In this document: in pieces, positions 1 to 9,438 of the stretch
Layout of the letters: each line of letters begins with the position of its first letter
Position numbering within the stretch: position 1 is the first letter of the stretch
Assembly: GCA_002742935.1 (NCBI GenBank)
Contig: PDON01000060.1
Span: 1-64,000 of the forward strand
DNA: 64,000 bases
Direction of reading: 5' to 3'
DNA from: Candidatus Cloacimonadota bacterium
GTDB taxonomy: Bacteria > UBA4055
Position numbers and translations under genes: made by a program
The notes under the pieces: model-generated
What the model saw: the letters and a program-made list of their open reading frames with translations, nothing else
Told to the model about the DNA's origin: nothing
Database searches by the model: none

Positions 1-99
1 GTAGTGCTAGACCTTGAAAATTATAGTAGTGGTGTTTACTACTCAAAATTGACAGTAAACAATAAAGTTGTTACGGCTAAACATGTTTATATAAGGTAG
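1..99 (+). CDS. 3' end of a CDS truncated by window start; C-terminal tail resembles a T9SS-type sorting domain
   Basis: Frame 1 reads VVLDLENYSSGVYYSKLTVNNKVVTAKHVYIR* ; the 'sGVYyxkLtvnnkvvtaKhvyiR' pattern resembles type A secretion-system C-terminal domains. Confidence 0.5.
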   Translation, partial: VVLDLENYSSGVYYSKLTVNNKVVTAKHVYIR

Positions 100-195
100 C
101 TCTTTCTATCCAGAGCTATAATCTTTTTAAAATAAACAGAAGGGGGCTTTTATGAAAAAGTGTAAAGCAAAGAAATTATGATAATTCACAATTCA

Positions 196-226
196 CCTGT
201 CTGCGTGCGTAACACGCACAGGTAGA
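196..226. repeat. Small hairpin repeat, copy 1 (CCTGTCTGCGTGCGT-AAC-ACGCACAGGTAGAC)
   Basis: GTGCGT/ACGCAC stem; near-identical copy at 2744-2774. Confidence 0.65.
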
Positions 227-277
227 CAATTCACCATTAAAACAATCTATTACTTTTATATCGAACTCAAGTTATCT

Positions 278-1531
278 CTAACTTTCTTGAAAGCTTTCAA
301 TCTTACCCATCTTTATAAGTAGTAGGATACCCGGAATTGCCAATATTGAACAGAGGATAAAAAACTGAAAATAGCTAATACTCTCAATCAACACTCCTGA
401 AAATCCCGAAAGAAATGTTCTTCCAAAAGAGGCTAAAGATGCAAATAGTGCGTATTGGGTAGCGGTAAATCTTCTATTTGTCATACCTGCCATAAAAGCT
501 ACCATGGCAGAAGTACCCATACCACTACTTAAATCCTCAAAAGCTATCACAGAGGTAAGAGCAAGTTTTGTAGGTAAAAGTGTCAAAATAGATAAAAATG
601 CTGTTGAGATTGCCTGTAAAAAACCAAAAGCCCAAAGAGATTTGTATATACCTATTTTAAAGATAACCCAACCCCCAATAAAGAGACCTGCCATAGAGGA
701 TAAAAAGCCGATACCTTTAGTAACCTCAGCTATTGTTTTATTATCAAATCCAACATCTACATAATAGGCTCCAAGCATAGATCCGGCTATTGAATCACCC
801 ATTTTAAAGAAGATTACAAACATAAGTATCCAAATTGCAAATGGTCTTGTTAAAAACTCCTTAAAAGGTTCAATTACAGCCTCCTCAATTGTAGAAGGAG
901 GTTTTCCTTCCATTTTAGGTTCATTACAGATATAGGTTGCAAATATACCAACAATCATTAAAGCTGCCATTAAAAGGAACATTTGGTTAAATGAAAAATC
1001 CAAAGTTTTAGGATCAACTGCCCAGAGACCAAATCCGGAAGCCATCAACATACCCACCCTGTAACCGTAAACACCTATACTGGCACCAATACCAAGCTCA
1101 CTATCAGGTAAAATTTCCCTTCTGTAGGCATCAACAGCTATATCTTGAGTAGCACTAAATATACAGAGAATAGTTCCCATTAGTACCAGATATGGAACAG
1201 AAACAACAGGATCTCCTAAACTTATGAGAATAAGGGAAATTACCAATCCAAGTTGGGTTATAATGAGCCAAGATCTTCTTCTACCCATTTTAAAAGGGAT
1301 AAATCTATCCAAGAGGAAAGACCACATAAAGTTAAAAGTATACGGTATTGTAATCCAGGAGAAGTATCCAATTGTGGAGAGATCAACACCCTCTCTTCTC
1401 ATCCATATTTTTAGAGTTGAGTAGAGAAGCATTATGGGAAGACCACTACTAAACCCAAGCAAAAAAACTATAATCATTCTCTTACTTCTAAGAGATTTTA
1501 TTAAATCGATAAAATTTGTACTACCGGACAT
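278..1531 (-). CDS. ampG: MFS transporter, AmpG (muropeptide permease)-like
   Basis: 417 aa, multi-TM, 'GFSSGLPIMLLYSTLKIWMRREGVDLSTIG' typical of AmpG. Confidence 0.8.
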   Translation of the reverse strand: MSGSTNFIDLIKSLRSKRMIIVFLLGFSSGLPIMLLYSTLKIWMRREGVDLSTIGYFSWITIPYTFNFMWSFLLDRFIPFKMGRRRSWLIITQLGLVISLILISLGDPVVSVPYLVLMGTILCIFSATQDIAVDAYRREILPDSELGIGASIGVYGYRVGMLMASGFGLWAVDPKTLDFSFNQMFLLMAALMIVGIFATYICNEPKMEGKPPSTIEEAVIEPFKEFLTRPFAIWILMFVIFFKMGDSIAGSMLGAYYVDVGFDNKTIAEVTKGIGFLSSMAGLFIGGWVIFKIGIYKSLWAFGFLQAISTAFLSILTLLPTKLALTSVIAFEDLSSGMGTSAMVAFMAGMTNRRFTATQYALFASLASFGRTFLSGFSGVLIESISYFQFFILCSILAIPGILLLIKMGKIESFQES

Positions 1532-1544
1532 ACAACACCTTCTA

Positions 1545-2186
1545 TTATTCTCTAACCTTCTTTAAGATAAACAGAACCTCTTTATCTCCATAAAAACCTT
1601 CAATCTTCTCAATACCTCTACTAGATATATAGTAATTTAGGTCTCTGCTCTCCTCACTATAGTACTCACTCTCCCCAATGTAAGATGAGATAAAAACCCT
1701 TATAACATCTACCTCTTTTCCCTCGACATCTAAAAGTTCATAACTGTGGGAATAAACAGTTACACTGTTCAAATCTGTGATATATCCAATTAGAGGATTA
1801 TCGTAATCTGTCATAATAATAGGAGTAGGATATTCATGAAAAGAGTTGTTTGAAATACCCTCAGAGTAACCCCACTCAATAAGCTTACTATTATCTACAC
1901 TCCAATATCTCATAGTTTCAAAATCCGGATCTTCCGTAAAAAGTTTAAAATCAGAGATCTTTGTAAGGAGCATACCGTTATTAAATTCACTACCCATATT
2001 AACTAGAGAATCAAGAGTTGTATAGCCATCTACCGTAACCTCATAGATCCAAGCTTTATGCTCTAGAGGAAACTCTCCAATTGCTATAACTCTACCATCT
2101 GTTGGAGAACTGCAAGAGATGAGAATGGAGAAAATAACAATTGATATAAATATTTTTAATCTATTAAATTTCATATAAAACCCCAT
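1545..2186 (-). CDS. Putative lipoprotein
   Basis: N-terminal hydrophobic stretch followed by 'SILISCSSPTDG' lipobox. Confidence 0.6.
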   Translation of the reverse strand: MGFYMKFNRLKIFISIVIFSILISCSSPTDGRVIAIGEFPLEHKAWIYEVTVDGYTTLDSLVNMGSEFNNGMLLTKISDFKLFTEDPDFETMRYWSVDNSKLIEWGYSEGISNNSFHEYPTPIIMTDYDNPLIGYITDLNSVTVYSHSYELLDVEGKEVDVIRVFISSYIGESEYYSEESRDLNYYISSRGIEKIEGFYGDKEVLFILKKVRE

Positions 2187-2280
2187 TTTTATGTAAAAAA
2201 GTTATACAGAACAAATTAAATTTAAGCAAAAAATCTTACAATTTGTAAATAAATTACAGAAAATTTGATTTCCCCATTAA

Positions 2281-2650
2281 TCCTAGCTTCTCGAAGAATA
2301 CAACACTTTTGACAAGTTTGGAAAAAGTTTTAAGATTTTTTTCAAAATCTATAAACTTTTTATTGGCACTTCTTTTGTAGCCAAAAGAAACAAAAGCTCT
2401 TCTTTTTCTTATCAAAAAGAAGCAAAAACATAATTGGGGCATAAAGCCCTGAGTTACTTACCATTATTGATGATGAAGGCTCAAACCCTTGTCGGGTTTG
2501 CCGATTCCACCGCTATATCGGAAACTGTTATTTGGAATGGGATATTAGTTGTTTCCGATCTAGAGGATACATCGGTAATGGAGGTTTGCTCTACATCCTT
2601 CTTTTGGTAAGATTCCAAGTTTACCTGTTTCGACAGAGTTAACCGATATA
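2281..2650 (-). repeat. ~370-bp dispersed repeat, copy 1
   Basis: Highly similar by eye to the reverse complement of 52517-52884; includes conserved CAAACCC-TTGTC-GGGTTTG hairpin. Confidence 0.85.
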
Positions 2651-2743
2651 GCTATTTAGGCTATCTAGGTTTCTTATTTTTTAATAAAAGAAGCAAAATA
2701 ATAAGGAGATCAAACTCCCACCTCCGTCCTCGGTCTCCGGTCT

Positions 2744-2774
2744 CCTGTCTGCGTGCGTGGCACGCACAGGCAGA
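2744..2774. repeat. Small hairpin repeat, copy 2 (CCTGTCTGCGTGCGT-GGC-ACGCACAGGCAGA)
   Basis: Near-identical to 196-226. Confidence 0.65.
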
Positions 2775-2976
2775 TCCCTCTTCTGCCTTTCACTTTCTTG
2801 CTCTTTTACCTAAAAGCTTAATTCAACAGAATTGCTTTATACCTGCTCTTTTTTATATCCTCAAAAATATCTTATGGTGTATTGATATCCCCCTCAATAA
2901 AATTATATGATGTGATGGATGTTCATCATCAATAGAATGTATGAATAGAAAAAGGACAGATAGAAGATCTGCCCCC

Positions 2977-3392
2977 AGACTGTCAATAAACTTCCCATTA
3001 CTGCATCATCAATTTTTTCTGCAATGGATTACCTAGTATTTCTAGGCTAAAATACCATAAAAAAATGAACATAAAACTTTATCAGAATCCTTTAAACATC
3101 TCCCCTACAAGATTAGCCAAAATAAAGAGTTTCGAGAAGCGAGTAGTACAAGGCGAGTTAAATTTGAGTAGCGGAGCTTACAATTAGTAAGTGAGACTGT
3201 CAATAAACTTCCCATTACTGCATCATCAATTTTTTTCTGCAATGGATCCCATAAAAAAAATGAACATAAAACTTTATCAGAATCCTTTAAACATCTCCCC
3301 TAAAAGATTAACCAAAAATAAAGAGTTTCGAGAAGCGAGTAGTACAAGGCGAGTTAAATTTGAGTAGCGGAGCTTACGATTAAGTAAGTGAG
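2977..3392. repeat. Two tandem ~200-bp repeat units (about 2977-3194 and 3195-3392)
   Basis: Both contain GACTGTCAATAAACTTCCCATTACTGCATCATCAATTTTTT ... AGAGTTTCGAGAAGCGAGTAGTACAAGGCGAGTTAAATTTGAGTAGCGGAGCTTAC; unit 1 carries an extra segment with CCTAG-TATTT-CTAGG. Confidence 0.85.
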
Positions 3393-3444
3393 CAACGGAA
3401 AATTTAACTCAACGCAGTAATACGAAGCTTATCGAGACTCTTTA
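3319..3444. repeat. Long imperfect inverted repeat overlapping the 3' end of ispG
   Basis: Outer arms TAAAGAGTTTCGA (3319-3331) and TCGAGACTCTTTA (3432-3444), inner GTTAAATTT/AAATTTAAC; ispG stop at 3429-3431. Confidence 0.7.
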
Positions 3445-4517
3445 GACATTTTTTTTATTTCTTGAACAAGAACATCCGCAGCCTCACTCTCCTTTATCTT
3501 CTTGACAACCTTACCCTTAACAAAGAGAAGAGCTTCCTTTCTTCCACATGCAATTCCGAGATCTGCCTCTTTAGATTCTCCAGGACCGTTTACTGCACAA
3601 CCCATTATAGCTATGTTTAAATTTGGATCCAGCTTCTCTTTTTCCAACCTTTTTTCAACCTTATCTACAATAGAGGCTAGATCAACATCAGTCCTGCCAC
3701 AGGTTGGACATGATATAATATTAACACCACCTGATTTAAGGTGTAGGGATTTTAAGATCTGTTTAGCAACCTTTATTTCCTGATTTACATCTCCTGTTAA
3801 AGAAACCCTGATGGTATCCCCTATACCCTCGGCAAGTAGAGTACCTATACCAATACTGGATTTTATTGAACCAATGTTGTAAGCTCCCGCTTCTGTTACA
3901 CCTAAGTGAAGAGGATAATCAAATATTTTTGCAACCTCTCTGTAAACTTGAATCATAAATAAAACATCTGAAGATTTAAGGGAAAGGATTAGATCCTCAA
4001 AACCCTCCTTATCAAAATAGCCGAGAGATCTTTTCATACTCTCAACCATCCCTTTAGGAGTTACACCTCCATACTTGTCAACAAGATCCCTTTCTAAAGA
4101 TCCTGAATTAACACCAACCCTTATGGAAACACCATTCTGTTTACAAGCCCTAATAACCTCTTTGGTTTTAGCCTCTCCCCCAATGTTGCCGGGATTGATT
4201 CTAATCTTGTCAATACCGTTATCAATAGCGGCTAAAGCCATTCTATAATCAAAATGGATATCCCCTACCAGAGGTATATTTATCCTTCTTTTTATCTCCT
4301 TGACAGCTTTGGCAGCTTCAAGAGTTGGAATAGTTACTCTAACAAGCTGACAACCAACCTCTTCAAGACCTAAAATCTGCTCTACAGTCCTTTCAATATT
4401 TTCAGTTTTAGTATTACACATTGACTGGATAACAATATCATGTTCTGAACCTACCCAAATATCTCCAACCTTAACAGATCTTGTTTTTCTTCGTGGTATT
4501 ACCAAATGGGAACTCAT
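3429..4517 (-). CDS. ispG: 4-hydroxy-3-methylbut-2-en-1-yl diphosphate synthase (flavodoxin)
   Basis: GcpE motifs: 'RRKTRSVKVGDIWVGSEHDIVIQSMCNTKT', 'NIAIMGCAVNGPGESKEADLGIACG'. Confidence 0.95.
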   Translation of the reverse strand: MSSHLVIPRRKTRSVKVGDIWVGSEHDIVIQSMCNTKTENIERTVEQILGLEEVGCQLVRVTIPTLEAAKAVKEIKRRINIPLVGDIHFDYRMALAAIDNGIDKIRINPGNIGGEAKTKEVIRACKQNGVSIRVGVNSGSLERDLVDKYGGVTPKGMVESMKRSLGYFDKEGFEDLILSLKSSDVLFMIQVYREVAKIFDYPLHLGVTEAGAYNIGSIKSSIGIGTLLAEGIGDTIRVSLTGDVNQEIKVAKQILKSLHLKSGGVNIISCPTCGRTDVDLASIVDKVEKRLEKEKLDPNLNIAIMGCAVNGPGESKEADLGIACGRKEALLFVKGKVVKKIKESEAADVLVQEIKKMSKESR

Positions 4518-4686
4518 ATATCAACTCCAAATTACTACTATAATAGTTTTATATTTTAAACACTTCAATATAATAAAATTTATCGATTATTTTAGAGTAA
4601 AATTCTTTACTTATCACTATAATAATATTAACTTTCAACGAATTTGTTTCCAATCTATGTAAAATTTTAAATTTATGAGGTTATAA

Positions 4687-5628
4687 ATGAAAAAGTATCC
4701 TATAATATTTAAGCCATACCTTGTGGAAAAAGTCTGGGGTGGAGAAAAATTAAAAGAGTTTGGTAAAAAAGTTGATAAAAACATTGGTGAAAGTTGGGAG
4801 ATCTCCTGCCGTAAAGAGTGGAACTCCACAATACTAAACGGAGAGTATAAGGGTAAAAATATATCATATTTAATGGAAAATTACCAAATGGAGTTTTTTG
4901 GTTACAGCTTTGATAAATTTCCTCTACTTATAAAATTTTTAGATATAAATGATAAACTTTCGGTTCAGGTACACCCTGATGATAAATATGCTCAGGAAAA
5001 AGAGAATGATTTTGGAAAGTTTGAAACATGGTATATAATGGATGCAAGTGAAGATGCAACCATCATTGCCGGTCTTTCAGATAAATTTAAAAATATTAAA
5101 GATCTAAAGAACAAGCTTAAAAAAGGTGATGATTCTCCTCTTAAAAAGGTTAAAGTTAAAAAGGGTGATTTCCTCACAATTGAACCGGGTTTAGTCCATG
5201 CGACTATTGAGGGATTTATCCTAATATCTGAAATCCAACAAAACTCTGATACAACTTATAGGTTGTATGATTTTAATAGAGTTGATTCAGAAGGTAAAAA
5301 GAGAGAGCTACATTTGACAAAAGCCGGAGAGGTTATAAATCCAAGCCTATCCTCCACAATTCTCAGTACTGAAGATATTGAAATTGAGAACGGTATCTTA
5401 GAGCTTTCATCATCGGAGTTTTTCAGGGTATCAAAGATTAAACTAAACAATACTCTTGAGCTTTTTGATGATAAATTCTCAATAATGATGATAATTTCAG
5501 GAGATTTGGAGCTTAAAGACTCATTAAATAGTTTCAGATTTAAAAAAGGTGATACCTTTATGCTCCCGGCTAATTACAGCTACTCAATCAGTTCTGATAA
5601 TTGTGAAATTATATATGTAACTCTTTAA
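4687..5628 (+). CDS. manA: Mannose-6-phosphate isomerase, class I
   Basis: 'YLVEKVWGGEKLKEFGK', 'LSVQVHPDDKYAQEKENDFGKFETWYI', 'VHATIEGFILISEIQQNSDTTYRLYDF'. Confidence 0.9.
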   Translation: MKKYPIIFKPYLVEKVWGGEKLKEFGKKVDKNIGESWEISCRKEWNSTILNGEYKGKNISYLMENYQMEFFGYSFDKFPLLIKFLDINDKLSVQVHPDDKYAQEKENDFGKFETWYIMDASEDATIIAGLSDKFKNIKDLKNKLKKGDDSPLKKVKVKKGDFLTIEPGLVHATIEGFILISEIQQNSDTTYRLYDFNRVDSEGKKRELHLTKAGEVINPSLSSTILSTEDIEIENGILELSSSEFFRVSKIKLNNTLELFDDKFSIMMIISGDLELKDSLNSFRFKKGDTFMLPANYSYSISSDNCEIIYVTL

Positions 5629-5725
5629 ATTATATTTTTTTGAATTTTGGGATTATTCTCACTAACTTACCTATGTGGAAAAGGTGTTTGGGAAATACCG
5701 AATTTATTAGTTTGGAAAAGAGACC
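5568..5725 (+). repeat. Copy A of a ~157-bp direct repeat (manA 3' end plus downstream)
   Basis: GGCTAATTACAGCTACTCAAT...TTATATTTTTTTGAATTTTGGGATTATT..ACTAACTTACCTATGTG; matches 8133-8288. Confidence 0.85.
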
Positions 5726-5786
5726 AAAGAGGTTGGAATAAATATCTTGAAAAAAGTTTTGTATGAAAGGTTGAGTAAATAATAAT

Positions 5787-6071
5787 ATGATATTAGTTTT
5801 AGTAGAACATTACCTTGACAAATCAGGCAAAGAATATTTTGACAAGTGGATAAATGAAGTCAGAATAATTTTGAATAAATTCAAAGGATTCCAATCCATT
5901 GAAAAATTAGAAGATCTAGAAGATAAGGAAAGAACTCTTCTGCTATTAAAATTTGAAAACATTGAATTATTGAGAGAATGGTCAAGCAGTCAGGAACATA
6001 ATAATATGCTAAAACTTCTTGAAAAACATATGGTAAAAAAACAAAAATCTCAAATTCTAAGAAAATTGTGA
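5787..6071 (+). CDS. Antibiotic biosynthesis monooxygenase (ABM)-like small protein
   Basis: 'MILVLVEHYLDKSGKEYFDKWINEVRIILNKFKGFQSIE...LLRFENIELLREWSSSQEHNNML' ABM fold pattern. Confidence 0.6.
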   Translation: MILVLVEHYLDKSGKEYFDKWINEVRIILNKFKGFQSIEKLEDLEDKERTLLLLKFENIELLREWSSSQEHNNMLKLLEKHMVKKQKSQILRKL

Positions 6072-6271
6072 TCTATTAAAAGGAAGCCTGCCACTAATAA
6101 AGTGCATAAATAATAGCGGTTCAATCGCATAATCCAATGTTAAGGCATTCTAAACCACTAAACCTTATTTATAATTTTTTTTGCGTAAATTAAAAAAATT
6201 AAAACAAGTCTGAATTATTTTTAATCCCCTACTAATCACAGTAGACCGTTAGCCATAAGAAAAGAGAAATA

Positions 6272-6997
6272 ATGAGTAAGGAAAAAACCAGAATATCAAG
6301 ATTGATTTCGATTTTAACACAATTACAATCCAAACGAATGATAACAGCAAGGGAAATTGCCGAAAAACATAAGGTAAGTATAAGGACTGTTTATCGTGAT
6401 ATTCGAACACTCGAACAAGCAGGAGTTCCAATCGGAACGGAAGAAGGGAAAGGGTACTTTTTAGTGGAAGGCTATCGTATTCCCCCTGTTATGTTTACCG
6501 AAACAGAAGCTAATGCCTTAATAACTGCCGAGAAACTGATATTAAAGAATAAAGACCACTCTTTTACTTCAGAATATCAAAATGCAATTGCCAAAATAAA
6601 ATCCGTTTTACCTTATTCCCAAAAAGGGAAAATAGAGTTTTTAACTGAAAGAATCCATTTTAGAAATAATATTGAAAATCTCAAAACAAGTGATTACTTA
6701 ATGGTTATTCAATCTGCAATCTCTAACTTTAATGTTATTGAAATTGAATACCACTCTTTGCAAGGGGATAATACCAAACGCACCATAGAACCTTTTGCAC
6801 TTTACAGCACACAAGATAATTGGCTATTAATTGCAATGTGCAGACTAAGAAATGATTTTAGGGTATTTCGGTTAGACCATATCCAAAAATTGGTTGTTCA
6901 TAACCAACACTTTGAACCTCAAAAAATAACATTGCAGGAGTATTTTGAACTATGTAGAAAAAAATGTTTAACCACCCCTGACATACCTTTGTCATAA
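6272..6997 (+). CDS. YafY-like HTH + WYL domain transcriptional regulator
   Basis: 'SRLISILTQLQSKRMITAREIAEKHKVSIRTVYRDIRTLEQAGVPI' HTH_11; WYL region 'IEPFALYSTQDNWLLIAMCRLRNDFRVFRLDHI'. Confidence 0.9.
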   Translation: MSKEKTRISRLISILTQLQSKRMITAREIAEKHKVSIRTVYRDIRTLEQAGVPIGTEEGKGYFLVEGYRIPPVMFTETEANALITAEKLILKNKDHSFTSEYQNAIAKIKSVLPYSQKGKIEFLTERIHFRNNIENLKTSDYLMVIQSAISNFNVIEIEYHSLQGDNTKRTIEPFALYSTQDNWLLIAMCRLRNDFRVFRLDHIQKLVVHNQHFEPQKITLQEYFELCRKKCLTTPDIPLS

Positions 6998-7043
6998 GCA
7001 AGGTCTATCTTTGTAATATCAATAATAAAAAAATGGATTTAAG

Positions 7044-7502
7044 ATGGAGAAAATAAACATTGAAACATTTACCGTAATCGGTATTTCTGTAAGAACGACT
7101 AATGAAAATGGGCAATCAGCCAAAGATATTGGAGCCCTGTGGAATAAATTTATGTCAGAAGGTATTTTGAACCAAATTCCAAACAAAATAGATAATACCA
7201 TTTATTCTATTTACACCGAATATCAAGGCGATTATACTCAACCTTATACTGCAATTTTGGGTTGCAGAGTTAAAAGTACAGATCTTATCCCCAATGGAAT
7301 GGTTGCAAAAACCATTAAGGGAGGTAATTATGCAAAATTTGTTGCCAAAGGTGATTTAACCAAAGGTGCTATTTATGAAGAATGGTCTAAGATTTGGAAT
7401 ACTGACTTAGACAGATTATACACGGAAGATTTTGAAATATATGGCGAAAAAGCACAAAATCCGACAGATGCAGAAGTAGAAATTTTAGTTGCTGTTAAAT
7501 GA
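7044..7502 (+). CDS. GyrI-like / AraC effector-binding domain protein
   Basis: 'VIGISVRTTNENGQSAKDIGALWNKFMSEGI...YTAILGCRVKSTDLIPNGMVAKTIKGGNYAKF'. Confidence 0.8.
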   Translation: MEKINIETFTVIGISVRTTNENGQSAKDIGALWNKFMSEGILNQIPNKIDNTIYSIYTEYQGDYTQPYTAILGCRVKSTDLIPNGMVAKTIKGGNYAKFVAKGDLTKGAIYEEWSKIWNTDLDRLYTEDFEIYGEKAQNPTDAEVEILVAVK

Positions 7503-7936
7503 GAAAAATGAGAAAATTGAAAATAACAACAAATCCTCAATTTGAGGAAAAGTTAGAAACCTATCCTGATTTTGTTAGAGATAAATTGAAAGATTTAAGG
7601 GCATTAGTAATTGAAACTGCCGAAGAAATTCCGGAGATTACAGATTTGGAAGAGACTTTAAAATGGGGAGAACCGAGTTTCTTAACAAAAACAGGAAGTA
7701 CTTTGCGAATGGATTGGAAAAAAAAGACCCCAAACCAATATCAAATCTATTTTAAATGCACAAGTAGGTTGGTGGAAACTTTTAAATTGGTGTTTGGAGA
7801 GTTATTTGAATATGAAAAAAACAGAGCTATAATTTTTCAGCTAGACCAAGAGATACCTGTTACAGAACTGAAAAAATGTATAAGAGCAACTTTAATGTAT
7901 CATAAAGTAAAAGATGATTTAACATTGGGTCTCTAA
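7499..7936 (+). CDS. DUF1801-family protein
   Basis: 'LRALVIETAEEIPEITDLEETLKWGEPSFLTKTGSTLRMDWKKKTPNQYQIYFKCTSRLVETFK'. Confidence 0.65.
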   Translation: MRKMRKLKITTNPQFEEKLETYPDFVRDKLKDLRALVIETAEEIPEITDLEETLKWGEPSFLTKTGSTLRMDWKKKTPNQYQIYFKCTSRLVETFKLVFGELFEYEKNRAIIFQLDQEIPVTELKKCIRATLMYHKVKDDLTLGL

Positions 7937-8132
7937 GTTGCCGGTGGATGAGATTGTATATACTCCTTTTGAGTTACCTCATACTTACCTATATAAAAAT
8001 CATCAACAATAGTATAAGTAATCTTTTTTGATTATTCAACTTATATATAATCTCATTTGAGGGTGGAATATCAATAACCTCTGTCCTCTACCCTAAGTTT
8101 CTCGAAGAGCTCAATTGTATAGATCAGATCAC

Positions 8133-8288
8133 GGCTAATTACAGCTACTCAATAGCTTCATCTGATTGTGAGACTATATATATCTTCAAATTATATTTTT
8201 TTGAATTTTGGGATTATTTTTACTAACTTACCTATGTGAGAAAGGGGTATGAAAAGTATCGAAATTTATTAATTCAGAAAAGATATAG
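8133..8288 (+). repeat. Copy B of the manA 3'-end direct repeat (non-coding remnant)
   Basis: GGCTAATTACAGCTACTCAAT...AAATTATATTTTTTTGAATTTTGGGATTATTTTTACTAACTTACCTATGTG; matches 5568-5725. Confidence 0.85.
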
Positions 8289-8385
8289 TAGTAGTACTGT
8301 AAAAGATTATTGTACTTGTTTTTTGGATAGTATGTGAAGAGGGGGATTAACATTTAAATGTTCTCTAGAACAACTCAAAATTAAA

Positions 8386-8416
8386 TTGAAATTTTAAAAT
8401 AATTTAGGTATCTTTG
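8386..8416 (+). promoter_or_regulatory. Bacteroidota-type promoter (TTG-N20-TATCTTTG) upstream of the C5-MTase
   Basis: TTG 8386-8388, TAnnTTTG 8409-8416, ATG at 8422, no Shine-Dalgarno. Confidence 0.5.
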
Positions 8417-8421
8417 TATTT

Positions 8422-9438
8422 ATGAGAATAGTATCTTTTTTTGCAGGAGCAGGTGGACTTGACCTTGGTTTTGAAAAAGCAGGGTTTGATGTTGTGTGGG
8501 CAAATGAATATGACAAAGAAATTTGGGAAACTTATGAAAAAAACCACCCAAACACTATTTTAGATAGAAGAAGTATTGTTAATATTCACGATAATGAAGT
8601 TCCTGAATGCGATGGGATTATTGGAGGACCACCCTGTCAAAGTTGGAGCGAGGCAGGATCATTACGAGGCATTAAAGATAAAAGAGGACAATTATTTTTT
8701 GATTTTATTAGGATTTTAAAAGCGAAACAACCAAAGTTTTTTTTTGCTGAAAATGTCAGTGGTATGCTTTTAGCTAGACATAGCGAAGCATTAGAAAGCA
8801 TAAAAAAAATGTTTGAAAATGCAGGTTACAATTTATCGTTTCAATTATTAAATGCATCAGATTACAATGTACCACAAGATAGAAAACGAGTATTTTTTAT
8901 TGGCATTCGCAAAGATTTAGGATTTAAATTTCAATTTCCAAAAATAACTTACCCTAAAGTTACATTAGAAAAAGCAATTAAGGATTTAGAAAGTGGGGTA
9001 TTACCTGCATTAGAAAAAAATAAAACGAATGGAAAAAACTGTATTATTCCAAATCATGAGTATATGATTGGTGGATTTTCTACCATTTTTATGTCAAGAA
9101 ATAGAGTGCGAAGTTGGGACGAACAATCTTTTACCATTCAAGCAGGAGGGCGACATGCTCCTTTGCACCCACAAGCACCCAAAATGCAATTTATAGAACA
9201 AAATAAACGAATCTTTGTTCCGAGTAAGGAGCATTTATACAGAAGATTAAGCGTACGAGAATGTGCGAGAATACAAACATTTCCTGATGATTTTATTTTT
9301 TATTATAATAAGGTATCAGTGGGATATAAAATGATTGGAAATGCTGTCCCTGTTAATTTGGCAGCTTTTTTGGCAGAAAGTATAAAACAGCAATTATCTA
9401 CAAACGAAAAAAAAGAAAAAATAGCTATTGCCGTATGA
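8422..9438 (+). CDS. DNA (cytosine-5-)-methyltransferase, M.HaeIII-like (predicted GGCC)
   Basis: '[17 protein letters not shown]', '[22 protein letters not shown]', 'ENVSGML', '[18 protein letters not shown]', '[14 protein letters not shown]'. Confidence 0.95.
   Translation: MRIVSFFAGAGGLDLGFEKAGFDVVWANEYDKEIWETYEKNHPNTILDRRSIVNIHDNEVPECDGIIGGPPCQSWSEAGSLRGIKDKRGQLFFDFIRILKAKQPKFFFAENVSGMLLARHSEALESIKKMFENAGYNLSFQLLNASDYNVPQDRKRVFFIGIRKDLGFKFQFPKITYPKVTLEKAIKDLESGVLPALEKNKTNGKNCIIPNHEYMIGGFSTIFMSRNRVRSWDEQSFTIQAGGRHAPLHPQAPKMQFIEQNKRIFVPSKEHLYRRLSVRECARIQTFPDDFIFYYNKVSVGYKMIGNAVPVNLAAFLAESIKQQLSTNEKKEKIAIAV

Noticed and set aside
504-764. Numerous 60-130 aa ORFs antisense to or nested in longer genes (e.g. 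504-764, 3502-3783, 18984-19373, 42069-42383, 48194-48520, 56415-56669)
   Set aside because: Fully contained within well-supported genes on the other strand or another frame; no independent motif.
2254-2442. Small ORF and its counterpart at 52701-52916 as a conserved protein
   Set aside because: Protein similarity is explained by the underlying nucleotide repeat; low-complexity and poor start context.
6090-6270. Possible integron attC site (GTTAAGGC / CCGTTAGCC fragments) before the WYL regulator
   Set aside because: Fragments do not satisfy the RYYYAAC/GTTRRRY core sites and no integrase is present.
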